A stretch of 64,000 nucleotides of DNA from an uncultured Faecalibacterium sp. (GTDB taxonomy: Bacteria; Bacillota; Clostridia; Oscillospirales; Ruminococcaceae): the NCBI GenBank assembly GCA_934525405.1, contig CAKSZF010000002.1:58150-122149 (forward strand), read 5' to 3'. The notes below the pieces were generated by a model. That model saw nothing but the letters and a program-made list of their open reading frames with translations, was not told where the DNA came from and ran no database searches. This document shows, piece by piece, positions 16,898-26,101 of this stretch (its first letter is position 1; each line of letters starts with the position of its first letter). The translations under genes and the position numbers were made by a program.

Positions 16898-18087
16898 TTA
16901 GCAGGAACAATGCAGAATGCGGGAACGGAAACGTTCAAAATTGCGAAGACCGAAGCAAACACGTTTCAATACTTTGGTCTTGTTGTTGCAGCCTTCAGTA
17001 AAGCCGTTAGAATATGGAACGTTCAGTGCGTTAAGAATTTCAGTAGACCAGTTGTGGTAAGCGGTAATACAAGCCTTGAATTCGGAAAGAGGATCATCAT
17101 CGCGAAATGCGGCTTCTTCTGCTGCTATAAACCAATCTGAGAACTTTTTCGCTGCGATTTCTGGGTCGTTTTTTGTGTGCATCACTTCGAGGAAGAGATT
17201 CTTTAAGCGGTACGCTTCTGCCAGACGAGGAGCATTTTCAAACATCACAGAGAGATTTATTTTCTCCTCATCCGACAAAAGTCTTTGTTCAAAAGTTCTC
17301 TGGAATGCTTGAAGTATCTTCGAAATTTTGCAGAGTACTTTTTCTGCTCTGCTTTTCGGATGGCCTCCATTGCCCAGATCACCTGTCGGGTCACATGGTA
17401 GCGATCTGCAATGATCTTTGCATTCGGGAAGCACTCTTTTGCTACAGAACGAAAGTGCGGATTCATATCACAGACAAAATATTTCACGCAGTTCCGATTT
17501 TTGAATCTCAAAAAATATTCTTTAAGGTTCTGCTCCGTCCGATTCTGAAGGATATCCCGAATCTTTCTGTTTTGCACGTCTGTCAGAATCGTCTGGTACT
17601 TCTCTCCGCCGGTATCTCCTTTGAACTCGTCGATCGAAAGAACCTCTGGAAGTTCCGCACAGGAATAGGAAACTGGCTTGAAATAACGAAATACACTTGT
17701 TACCGAGACATTGTGACTTCTTGCGACTTCTGTAGCACAGACAAGCTTTTTCAGCTGTTGGATAATAGATGCAATGCAGCGTCGGGTGAGCCGGTAATAC
17801 CGCGGTACAAGCGTATTTTCCTCTGAAAAGCGTTTTCCGCAATGCTCACAGCAATATCTTCGCTTTCTCAGATGAAGATAGATCGTTCTTCCGAAGGGAA
17901 TATCCTTGATCTTCTGCTCCCGGTAATCGTGGACACGATTCGTTTCCGTTCTACAACGCGGGCAAATCTGCGTCTTGCGAGGAAGTTCGATGAAAACATG
18001 CACTTCCTCCCCATTGTTTTCTACACTTTTTACGATTATGTCTTCCATATCCAGCAGTTTTGCTGTATTATTATTCTCGTAGAACAT
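16898..18087 (-). pseudogene. ISL3-type transposase, frameshifted
   Basis: Two overlapping minus-strand frames together make one transposase. The first (18087 to 17257) has the N-terminal zinc finger CPRCRTETNRVHDYREQKIK with a second CEHC pair, a helix-turn-helix and the DDE domain start (VLSIDEFKG, CDMNPHFR, DRYHVTRQV). After FKHSRELLN the reading shifts near 17280 to the frame of 17434-16898, which continues with MFENAPRLAEAYRLK and ends NGFTEGCNNKTKVLKRVCFG with the final catalytic Glu. One frameshift separates them; programmed shifting is not typical of ISL3. I could not define terminal inverted repeats. Confidence 0.75.
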
Positions 18088-18138
18088 ACGTTTCTCCTTT
18101 CAATTGGGTAGGGGTACTTTTATTGTAAAGGTTTTGAT

Positions 18139-19974
18139 TTGTATGTTCTACTTTTTTCTGTGAAAATGGGGTCAGGTTTTTCGCCCGACCCCAACATTTA
18201 TTATAGAGCCGAATTAAATGATATTCCCTTTTCAATGGAAGCTGCTGTTGATTGGAATGAGAATCGAAAGTTCAATCTATGTTATGACACATATATCAGC
18301 TATAGAAATGCCTTATTCAGATTAGAACACTATCTGCTAAAAGGTGAAATCAACATCCCCTTTTGCAGGTCTGTTAACTGTTTCTATTGCAAAAGCGGGT
18401 TATCTATCGGTTTTACAAATCTACTTGAAGAAATGAAAACTGCCCCAACCGTATCTTTGGGGCAGCATGCATATGAACGTTATTTGGTAGTGTACAGGGA
18501 ATTTTTCAAGCACGCCATAGAAACAGGCATCACTGATTCTTCCCAAATAGTGGTCGATCATGTGATTGGGTTTTGGGAAAAAGTAGTAAGCAAACAACCA
18601 ACTCTGGCCCAAAGGCAGCATCAAACATCTGCAGTTACAACGTTGATGAATTATCTGGCAGAACGTGGGGATGTTCCGCGCTGCTATCGCATGGTCTTAC
18701 GTAATGGGAATGCAGACACCATTACCAAAACAATGAAACTCCCTTATGCAGGCAGTGTGATTCATCCAAGCATGAAACTCGAAAAAATGGCTGACAGATA
18801 TCTGGCGGCTCTTGGAAAATGGCAGTATAAAGCATCATCCAAGAGGCTTTATTCGCATGATCTCCTATGGTATTTTATATTCTTGGAGTTTAACCATGTT
18901 GATCATTCCGATGAAACTGTAACAGTGTGGAGGGACTGTCTCCCGGATGACAGCTTAAAAGAGCGCCGGTACCATACAATTGTAATGTTTACACGTTATC
19001 TACAGGGAAGCACGGTGGAGATGAGGGTCATTCCTCGTATATGTTCAAGTAATACCCTGCCAGAATGGAGCCTATCGATTTTAAACAGATTTATAGAAAG
19101 CCGACGCCATGATGGAATGACAGAAAAAACGCTCGCCATGTGCAGGGCATCCGGCTACCGTTTCTTTAACTACCTCAAAATTACAGGGGTACAATCTTCT
19201 GATGCCATAACTTCTGAAACCATCAAAGAATTCCATGTAAAAGATGAACATGCTACGCCGGAAAGCAAAAATGCTTATAGTATAAAAGTCCGCCAGCTGT
19301 TGTCTTTTATGGCTGGCGAAGGGCTTATTTCTCAAAAATTAGTTTATGCAGTTTCTTCAAGCAGTGCGCCACGCCGCAGCATTGTAACTGTCCTCAATGA
19401 TGAAATGGTTGCAGGGATCTACAGATTCCGGGAAAGCGCATCATCGCCTCTTGAATTCCGAGATATAGCAATCGTGATGCTTGGACTCCGCATGGGCATA
19501 CGTTCTTCGGATATACTTTCCTTGCAGATTAGTGATTTTAACTGGAAACAAAAAACCCTTTCTTTCATTCAGAAGAAAACCAGGAAAGCTATTACACTTC
19601 CTGTTCCAAATGATGTTGGCAACTCGGTTTATAAGTATATCTTTCGTGGCAGGCCCAAATCTGGAGAGGATGGAAACGGCTATGTATTTATCCATCACCT
19701 GGCACCCTACGTCAATCTAACATCAAATTCAGCTACAAGGAATGCGTTGCAACGCATTCTGTCTGTTTGTGGTTATGAACTGCCATATGGACAGGGATTC
19801 CATATCACACGGAAAACATTTGCTACCCGGTTGCTCACTGCCCACAACAGCATCTATGATATTGCTGACGCCCTGGGGCATGCACGTAAGGAGACATCGG
19901 AAGTATATCTTGAAAGGGATGAGGGCGGCATGCGCCTCTGCCCGTTGCCTTTTGGAGGCGTAATAGGACTATGA
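18139..19974 (+). CDS. Tyrosine recombinase, first gene of a RIT element
   Basis: 611 residues from TTG 18139; ATG 18235 is a second possibility and neither has a good ribosome binding site, so the true 5' end may have been lost to the IS next door. The C-terminal half is a tyrosine recombinase catalytic domain: first Arg in RMGIRSSD, HITRKTFATRL holding the H-x-x-R, LGHARKETSEVYLE with the nucleophile Tyr. An unusually long N-terminal region (about 400 residues) contains two SAM-like core-binding segments. The gene is followed by two more tyrosine recombinases on the same strand. The downstream recombinase lies in the same frame, separated by one TGA. Confidence 0.8.
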   Translation: MYVLLFSVKMGSGFSPDPNIYYRAELNDIPFSMEAAVDWNENRKFNLCYDTYISYRNALFRLEHYLLKGEINIPFCRSVNCFYCKSGLSIGFTNLLEEMKTAPTVSLGQHAYERYLVVYREFFKHAIETGITDSSQIVVDHVIGFWEKVVSKQPTLAQRQHQTSAVTTLMNYLAERGDVPRCYRMVLRNGNADTITKTMKLPYAGSVIHPSMKLEKMADRYLAALGKWQYKASSKRLYSHDLLWYFIFLEFNHVDHSDETVTVWRDCLPDDSLKERRYHTIVMFTRYLQGSTVEMRVIPRICSSNTLPEWSLSILNRFIESRRHDGMTEKTLAMCRASGYRFFNYLKITGVQSSDAITSETIKEFHVKDEHATPESKNAYSIKVRQLLSFMAGEGLISQKLVYAVSSSSAPRRSIVTVLNDEMVAGIYRFRESASSPLEFRDIAIVMLGLRMGIRSSDILSLQISDFNWKQKTLSFIQKKTRKAITLPVPNDVGNSVYKYIFRGRPKSGEDGNGYVFIHHLAPYVNLTSNSATRNALQRILSVCGYELPYGQGFHITRKTFATRLLTAHNSIYDIADALGHARKETSEVYLERDEGGMRLCPLPFGGVIGL

Positions 19975-20091
19975 CATATATATATAAGTGGGCTTAAATC
20001 TTATATTCTAGGACTCATAACTCAAAAACGTGCAGACGGCTTTGCCTACATTTCGGAGGAGCAACTTTTCAGGCAACTTGATAACTTTTGT

Positions 20092-20943
20092 ATGGAATAT
20101 TTTCCTGATGCCAGAACAATTACCTATGACTTTGCCGCCAGATGGTCCTCAGCCCGGCCTTTTGAAGGAAATGGCTACCATAACAGGCGGATTTCTGCAT
20201 TGAGACAGTTGAGCCTGTATATACTCTCTCTTGGGAAGGATGCCTATGTACCAGACTGCTTCTTCTGGAAAGAATACAAACCCGCACTCTATATCCCCTC
20301 AAAGGATGAGGTGGCCGCATTGTTCCAGGAAATGGATGCGCAGGAATATTGGAGCCACAGCATAGTACGCCGGTTGGAAAAAGAATGCAGGATTATGTTC
20401 TTGCTGTATTTCTGCTGTGGATTGCGCCTTTCAGAAGCTCGCTTTCTTAGACGATGCGATGTTGACCTGGAAAGAGGCATTTTGACTGTTTTGAGTTCCA
20501 AAGGAGATAAAAGCCGCCTTGTATACCTACCGGCAGATGGAACCGTAACCCTTATGGAGTATATGAAAGAGCAGAAGTCTGTTTACCCGTTGTGTGAATG
20601 GATGTTTCCCGGCTGGAATCCCGAAAAGCCTATATCCAGTTCCGGTGTGGAGCAATGTTTTAAACGTTATTGGAGCAAGCTTCCGATCTCAAAGTCCCTG
20701 GACAGACATCCAACTCCGCATTGTCTCCGGCATGCATTCGTGGTAGAGAGGCTTAACAATTGGATGCTCCAAGGGATTGACACAAATGAGATGCTTCCAT
20801 ATCTCAGCCGCTATCTTGGGCATAAGGGCCCAGAGGAAACCTACTATTATTATCATTTGGCAGACAAGGCCTTTGACGTCATCCGAAAAAAGGATAGCCT
20901 GTCAAGACGTATAATCCCGGAGGTGGTGCCGTATGAGGACTAG
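20092..20943 (+). CDS. Tyrosine recombinase, second gene of the RIT element
   Basis: From ATG 20092 the protein has 283 residues with catalytic motifs GLRLSEARFL (Arg), HCLRHAFVVERL and LGHKGPEETYYYY. Coding-like sequence continues upstream in frame to the TGA of the first recombinase (SYILGLITQKRADGFAYISE, about 19990-20050), which looks like the proper N-terminal arm-binding region. That extension has no ATG, GTG or TTG start. Either the protein starts at 20092 and lacks its first 30 residues, or it begins at an unusual codon or by reading through TGA 19972. It overlaps the third gene by 11 bases. Confidence 0.75.
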   Translation: MEYFPDARTITYDFAARWSSARPFEGNGYHNRRISALRQLSLYILSLGKDAYVPDCFFWKEYKPALYIPSKDEVAALFQEMDAQEYWSHSIVRRLEKECRIMFLLYFCCGLRLSEARFLRRCDVDLERGILTVLSSKGDKSRLVYLPADGTVTLMEYMKEQKSVYPLCEWMFPGWNPEKPISSSGVEQCFKRYWSKLPISKSLDRHPTPHCLRHAFVVERLNNWMLQGIDTNEMLPYLSRYLGHKGPEETYYYYHLADKAFDVIRKKDSLSRRIIPEVVPYED

Positions 20944-21964
20944 AAAATCTCCTGATAAGAATCTGTTTTTTTCGAAGACCTGGCCTTTCCTTAATGAATT
21001 CCTCATCGGGCAGTCAGGGCGAAGCCCGGCAACGGTGGAGTCATACAGGGATTCCCTGACCATATTTAAGAATTATCTGGTTAGAGAACTGGGAAGATCC
21101 ATTGCGGACTTCCAATTCTCGGACTGTACCAAGGAGTGCATTTATAACTTCCGAGAGCAGTTGCTTCGCACCGGGAGCCAGCCATCAACAATCAATGTGC
21201 GGGTTGCGGCAATCCGTTCCTACCTGAAATACGTGGCAGATACAGACATCTCTGTACAATCGGTTGCCCTGGCAGTGTCGCAAATAACACCCTGCAAGAA
21301 AATTCAGAAGGAAAAGGAAATCCTTAGTGAACAGGCATTGTCTGCAATCCTTGCAGCCCCTCCCTGTACTAAAACAGGGGTGCGTGGCCGGGCTATTCTC
21401 GTGCTTCTGTATGATACTGCTGCCAGAATCAGCGAGCTCCTGGGGATACGCCTTTGTGATATTGCCTTAGATACCCCATATCCCAGTATCTTTATAACCG
21501 GTAAGGGGAACAAGGAACGTACAATACAGCTCTCGGAACAGTCTTCCTCCCATCTGCGTGAGTATATCCGGGTATTCCACCGTGCATCAGCCAAAGATGA
21601 CTATCTGTTTTTTACGACCATAAAAGGCGTGACAGGCAGGATGTCTCCTGGGAATGTACAGCGGTTAATCAAGAAATATGCTGCCCAAGCGAGAAACTTA
21701 GGCCTTGACATCCCCCAATCTGTCCATCCACATATGTTCCGCAGGACTCGTGCAACGAATCTGTACCAGGAAGGGGTGGCTATTGAACTGGTATCCACTG
21801 TACTTGGACATGCAAGAACGGACACCACAAGAAATTATTATGCCAAGCCATCCGTGGAACAGCTCCGCAAAGCCCTTGAATCTGTGCCAACCCCGGCTAG
21901 TGATGAAGAACCGTTATGGGTTGACAGTGAAGAAGAGATGGCCCGGCTTTGCGGGCTGAGATAA
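20933..21964 (+). CDS. Tyrosine recombinase, third gene of the RIT element
   Basis: 343 residues. Residues 15-110 are the core-binding SAM-like domain (FLIGQSGRSPATVESYRDSL), and the catalytic domain follows with Arg in AARISELLGIRL, HPHMFRRTRATNLY and LGHARTDTTRNYYAKP. Size and layout are those of XerC/XerD-like RitC proteins. It starts inside the preceding gene (11-base overlap), as is usual in recombinase-in-trio elements. A perfect 13-bp inverted repeat at 21999-22040 follows the stop and probably terminates transcription. Confidence 0.85.
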   Translation: MRTRKSPDKNLFFSKTWPFLNEFLIGQSGRSPATVESYRDSLTIFKNYLVRELGRSIADFQFSDCTKECIYNFREQLLRTGSQPSTINVRVAAIRSYLKYVADTDISVQSVALAVSQITPCKKIQKEKEILSEQALSAILAAPPCTKTGVRGRAILVLLYDTAARISELLGIRLCDIALDTPYPSIFITGKGNKERTIQLSEQSSSHLREYIRVFHRASAKDDYLFFTTIKGVTGRMSPGNVQRLIKKYAAQARNLGLDIPQSVHPHMFRRTRATNLYQEGVAIELVSTVLGHARTDTTRNYYAKPSVEQLRKALESVPTPASDEEPLWVDSEEEMARLCGLR

Positions 21965-21998
21965 CCATAATGCAATCTATGTTGTTATCAGGATTCCC

Positions 21999-22040
21999 AT
22001 AGAATTCCGGAATGCGGCCATCAGCGCTCCGGAATTCTAT
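21999..22040. terminator. Perfect inverted repeat after the RIT genes
   Basis: ATAGAATTCCGGA (21999-22011) and TCCGGAATTCTAT (22028-22040) are exact reverse complements with a 16-base loop. No long T run follows on the plus strand, so termination is probable but it could also be a recombination site. Confidence 0.6.
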
Positions 22041-22240
22041 CCTGCTTTACATTGGGGAGGCATTGCCCATTTTTTCTTATTCATGGCTGGGATAGCAATG
22101 GAAACTATTTAATCACACAAATTTTTAGTACCGGATTGGCTTGCAATAGATGGGCAGTTTTACAATAACGCGACATTTCCTGAATAGAATTATTTTAATG
22201 CCTTGTGCGCCTTTTTATAACTGAGCGGGCAAAAATCGAC

Positions 22241-23347
22241 TTACATTTTTTCAAAGCCTTCCCGGATTTTTTTAATCTGTTCTGTTCGCCAGGCAACTTG
22301 CATCAGTCCATCTAAATGCCCTGCCATTTGCTCGGCTTTTTTCAGCCAGAACTCTGCGTGTCGTTCCATCCGCTCACGGTTTTCCGGGGGTACAATACGG
22401 CAAGAAGCACAGCAGTAACGGGCAAACGCTTTATAGCACATATAGCGGTCAGCGAGGTCTTCTGAATTGCGGTATTTCTTGAAAAAAATGCCCAGTGCAG
22501 GTTTAACCTGTTCCATACGCTTTGTCTTTATTCCAATTAGAATCTCCCATTCCAATGTGCCAACATACATCCCTGCCCTGCCCAGGTATTGTTCTTCCGC
22601 CTTGATGCGTTGAAGTGTGTCCCATGCATCATCAAGCTTATCCTCATAATAATATAGTCTAAGTTCTGCCATAAGCTGATTGCGCTTTGTATTAGCGAAT
22701 TTAGTGCTTCCTTCTCTACGCCAGCGGCGCAGGACAGTCCATGCGTCAGGAATCTGCCCATTTAGGCGATAAGCTGTTACTAAATCTTCGAAATAAACAC
22801 TGTCATTATAGCTGGGCGACTTATCTATCTGGGAGGCAAATGCCTCCTGGGCTTTTGCCAGCGCTTCTGCATCTTTACCACAGGAAGAAAGGAAAGAATA
22901 TTCAGATTCCAGTACCATGCTCTTGGAGCCGCCAATCTGCTGCGAGTCCTTATAAGGGCCAAGCTTATCTAACATAGATTGGATTTCTGCCCGTGGCAAA
23001 TGTAAATTCATGGCAACCTCAAACAAGTCTATAAGATTGTAGAACTGGGTGGTAGCATCCAGGCCATTAAGCTGCTCTGCCTTAAAAAAACAGGACAAAG
23101 ACTTTTTTAATTGATTATCTCGTCTATAGCAGCTGCCTTCCCAATAGAAATTCATACATTGCGCTGACAAATCTCCTTTCTGCCTTGCCAATGATGCTGC
23201 CTGAGAAAAAAGAGCTGCGGCCTGTCCATAACGACATTGACAATATAATTGATATCCGTCATTATTCAATTCATCTATATTCTTTTGTTTCTGCCTTCGC
23301 ACCTCCGCTTCATCCAACCGCTTCCATCGTTCTGCATCACCCCTCAT
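22241..23347 (-). CDS. TPR-repeat protein partner of the Hsp90-like ATPase
   Basis: 368 residues, almost wholly helical. Tetratricopeptide-like pairs are visible at about residues 25-60 (DGYQLYCQCRYGQAAALFSQ), 65-100 (YWEGSCYRRDNQLKKSL), 150-180 and 195-260, with matching small and aromatic residues at the usual positions. No signal peptide or membrane segment. The start codon lies 11 bases inside the end of the Hsp90-like gene, so translation is coupled. TPR proteins commonly bind Hsp90; the classic EEVD anchor is absent from the partner, so binding mode is unknown. Its likely job is as sensor or adaptor of the Hsp90-like protein; this is inference. Confidence 0.65.
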   Translation of the reverse strand: MRGDAERWKRLDEAEVRRQKQKNIDELNNDGYQLYCQCRYGQAAALFSQAASLARQKGDLSAQCMNFYWEGSCYRRDNQLKKSLSCFFKAEQLNGLDATTQFYNLIDLFEVAMNLHLPRAEIQSMLDKLGPYKDSQQIGGSKSMVLESEYSFLSSCGKDAEALAKAQEAFASQIDKSPSYNDSVYFEDLVTAYRLNGQIPDAWTVLRRWRREGSTKFANTKRNQLMAELRLYYYEDKLDDAWDTLQRIKAEEQYLGRAGMYVGTLEWEILIGIKTKRMEQVKPALGIFFKKYRNSEDLADRYMCYKAFARYCCASCRIVPPENRERMERHAEFWLKKAEQMAGHLDGLMQVAWRTEQIKKIREGFEKM

Positions 23348-25946
23348 ATCGGCGGCACTCCTCCATTACTTTTTTCAGCTCGTCCTGGAGTCCTAGTAAA
23401 ATGTGCATGTTGACGCCAAGAGTAGAAAGCACGTCCTCCTTTGCGGACACATAGCTATCAACTGTCTTAAACTTATTGCAGATGCTGGCTCTCTGGGAAT
23501 CATTCAAGTGTATCTCCGTCAGGCCTGATAGCAGTGTATGTGACAGATAGAGTTCTTTCCGACGGCGTATAAGCTCTTCAATACGGGCATTCTTAATCCG
23601 GCCTCCTTCAATTAGATGGCTGGTAATCTCATTTACTAATTCGTCTGGTGAACTAGACCTGCCGCTGTAAGAAAAGGTGAGCCAGTCCCCAAAGTCAGCG
23701 GGTTTTCTTAGCGTGGAATGTGTATCCCAGAGTACGAAAACCGGTCGTTTATCCCCGCTCATTAAAATTCCGCCAACTTCCATCATAACGTTGGGGTTCA
23801 AATCACTGATTTCCGCTATAAAACACTGTGCAGCGGCGATATGTGATTTAACGTTCTCTACTAAAGTGTCTGCATTGTATTTATCCCTGGCCAGGCAGAC
23901 CTCAAAACAAAACGGAGCCTGTTCAAAGACCCGGCGGACAGCTAACTCTACGGATCTGTACTCGTCGGCAAAAGGCGTGATCATAAACATAAGGATATGT
24001 TTACTGCCGTTAACTATATTGCTGGCGTTTTTCACTTGCATATCTTTTCGCAGTTTCAAGAGTTCATCGCGTAAGTCGAGGTTCTCATGTTGCGTTTCTA
24101 TAAGCATCGTCATGATCTGGGCAACATTGTCATGCACAATACTCATGTTGCGTTCGTCCAGCCGGTGAGAATAAATCAAGGCATTATTGTAAAGCAACGT
24201 CATCACCGTAGAAGTTACGACGGAATCCAGATTTGCTTTTGAAAGAAGCTGGATAAGGGTATTCCGTCCATTCAAAGCCAGCTGCACAGGCCGGTTATGA
24301 ATACGTTCCTGTATGCTACGGAACGCATCGCCAAAATTCATGCGCAAAGAGGGCGTGTTCAGGAGATCCTGCAATTCCCTGTCTGTCTTGGAGACTTCTG
24401 TTTCAATAATGACAGCTGGAACAGCTTTCGGGGCATAAAGCTTCGTGTTAAGCACGATATTTAATCCTAGGTCATGGTTAAGGTGGTAACTCATCCGTTC
24501 TTCCAAACGCCGGAATTGCAGCCGCTCTTCTGCTGAAAGCTCATCAAAAAAGATCCCTTTGTCCAATACATTGAGTTTTTCCAGTGTAACTTCCGGATGG
24601 TGCTCCCCGTATTTTTCCAGAAGCTCTTCATCATAATTGCGTCCTGCATTGATGACAACGAGACCCTTTTCGTTTGCCATACGATAATACTGTGCCGCAC
24701 TGTCATAATGGGAAAAGTAGTAGATAGGGTTTCTGCCTTCTATCAAAGGGTTCATGGGGATATACCGTTGCAGTGATACATCTCCCTGGTTTGTCTCAAA
24801 AAGCAAAAGATCTGCAACCTGGCTAAAAAAGTCTTCATTAACCATGGCCATACCCTTCAGATGGTCATGATGCCATTGGTTAATATAGGAAAACTTATCC
24901 AGACGGTTTTCTGCAAGGTATTCCAACCTTTCAATAATCTTTACACCTAATTCAGCCTGGATAACTTTGAATGCTGTGTTCTCCTGGTTGATGTTGTCAC
25001 GTCCGGCAGTGGGACTCAAGTCAGGGCTATCCACAACGCCGCGCACAAATTTTGCCCAGGTAGGAAGTAAAGAGGTATCTCCTTCCTTAACAAGCATTTT
25101 CCGTACAAAGATGTCCAGCGTACCAGTAGAATTCAGGCCAGCCAAATGCTGATTGGAAATATACAGAACTCCCTGTGCCCGATATTCCTTACCCTCTACC
25201 TGTTTGTTAATGTTGATTGGGAATACATCCATAGACATGTCAGGGAAACGCCGATTGACAAATGTGCTGTAGGTATCCATTTCCTGCTCCGCAGTTTGAT
25301 ATTCCTTATCCCAAGGAGCGAAAATTGCATTAACAGGGCCAGTGCCATTTATTTTGACAGGAACTGAAATAAAGTCACAATAGCGGCGGATGATTTCTTC
25401 CAGCTTTTGCCGATCCAGTAAATAGGTAAAATCCGGGCGAACAAATACCGTGACAGCGGTGCCGACCTCTTTTCTGTCTATCAAAGAAAGCTCACACTCA
25501 GTTGAACCATAATTAACCCACTGATATGCAGTATCTGAGTTGACTTTATGGGTTTGAACGCAAACTTTGCTTGCCACAAGAAAAGAGGACAGCATCCCAA
25601 TTCCAAACTGGCCAATCAGTTCCTCGGAAAACATATCTTCTAGTTCCCCTTTGGAGATACCAGTACCTGTAGAACCAATAACAGATAAGAAATTTTCAAT
25701 ATCAGATTCGTCCATTCCAATTCCGTTATCCGCAAAAGTAATGCTTTTTTCTGAACTGTCATAGGTAATAGAAATCTCCCCTTGGTAAAAAGATTCCTTT
25801 AAAGCCTCGCGGCGAACAATGCTGTCATGTCCATTTTGAATTAATTCTCGGACAAAAATATCCGAAGTGCTATAGAGACCATCTGCTAGCAAACGAATAA
25901 GTCCTTCAAAGTTCGTTTTCATAGTAATTGTTCTTGTTTCACTCAT
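23337..25946 (-). CDS. Hsp90-like ATPase with C-terminal TIR/deoxyribosyltransferase-like domain
   Basis: 869 residues from ATG 25946 (AAAGGA upstream). Residues 8-215 are a GHKL ATPase of the HtpG type: ELIQN with the Mg-binding Asn near 38, DNGIGM 73-78, and lid motif GQFGIGM near 112-118. The middle domain carries PTAGRDN, with the Arg that contacts ATP phosphate in HtpG. The usual HtpG dimerisation domain is not recognisable. Residues 647-780 form an alpha/beta domain with ITPFADE, IAEISDLNPNV and MEVG, the layout of TIR-like and nucleoside 2-deoxyribosyltransferase-like effectors, in which a Glu (here near 723) is catalytic. Cytoplasmic. Not a housekeeping htpG, given fusion and context. 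Confidence 0.75.
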   Translation of the reverse strand: MSETRTITMKTNFEGLIRLLADGLYSTSDIFVRELIQNGHDSIVRREALKESFYQGEISITYDSSEKSITFADNGIGMDESDIENFLSVIGSTGTGISKGELEDMFSEELIGQFGIGMLSSFLVASKVCVQTHKVNSDTAYQWVNYGSTECELSLIDRKEVGTAVTVFVRPDFTYLLDRQKLEEIIRRYCDFISVPVKINGTGPVNAIFAPWDKEYQTAEQEMDTYSTFVNRRFPDMSMDVFPININKQVEGKEYRAQGVLYISNQHLAGLNSTGTLDIFVRKMLVKEGDTSLLPTWAKFVRGVVDSPDLSPTAGRDNINQENTAFKVIQAELGVKIIERLEYLAENRLDKFSYINQWHHDHLKGMAMVNEDFFSQVADLLLFETNQGDVSLQRYIPMNPLIEGRNPIYYFSHYDSAAQYYRMANEKGLVVINAGRNYDEELLEKYGEHHPEVTLEKLNVLDKGIFFDELSAEERLQFRRLEERMSYHLNHDLGLNIVLNTKLYAPKAVPAVIIETEVSKTDRELQDLLNTPSLRMNFGDAFRSIQERIHNRPVQLALNGRNTLIQLLSKANLDSVVTSTVMTLLYNNALIYSHRLDERNMSIVHDNVAQIMTMLIETQHENLDLRDELLKLRKDMQVKNASNIVNGSKHILMFMITPFADEYRSVELAVRRVFEQAPFCFEVCLARDKYNADTLVENVKSHIAAAQCFIAEISDLNPNVMMEVGGILMSGDKRPVFVLWDTHSTLRKPADFGDWLTFSYSGRSSSPDELVNEITSHLIEGGRIKNARIEELIRRRKELYLSHTLLSGLTEIHLNDSQRASICNKFKTVDSYVSAKEDVLSTLGVNMHILLGLQDELKKVMEECRRYEG

Positions 25947-26056
25947 AATATTTCCATCCTTTCTGTATCGTCTTAACAACCTGCACACCATAAAGGAGCT
26001 ATCCCTCATAGACATTTTTTCTGAGTAGGCAAGTAGAGCAACTATCCTTAAAATGC

Positions 26057-26085
26057 ATTATACCTGATAATGTGCATCTTTTCAA
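26057..26085 (-). promoter_or_regulatory. Sigma-A promoter of the Hsp90-like/TPR operon
   Basis: On the minus strand TTGAAA (26080-26085) and TATAAT (26057-26062) are separated by exactly 17 bases. The transcript would start about 100 bases upstream of the ATG. Confidence 0.75.
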
Positions 26086-26101
26086 CAGAGAATGTGAAAT
26101 T

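Larger units (their letters stand above)
18139..22040 (+). mobile_element. Recombinase-in-trio (RIT) element
   Basis: Three different tyrosine recombinase genes follow one another in one direction with overlap or near overlap, the defining arrangement of RIT elements. I could not identify the terminal inverted repeats by eye; the outer limits given are the gene limits plus the terminal hairpin. Confidence 0.75.

Noticed and set aside
19972-19974. UGA recoding as sense throughout the organism
   Set aside because: Many intact genes in the window end in TGA at the expected place, so the genetic code is standard.
23337-25946. Annotation as the housekeeping chaperone HtpG
   Set aside because: The C-terminal dimerisation domain is not recognisable, a TIR/NDT-like domain is fused, and the gene is in a mobile island with a TPR partner.
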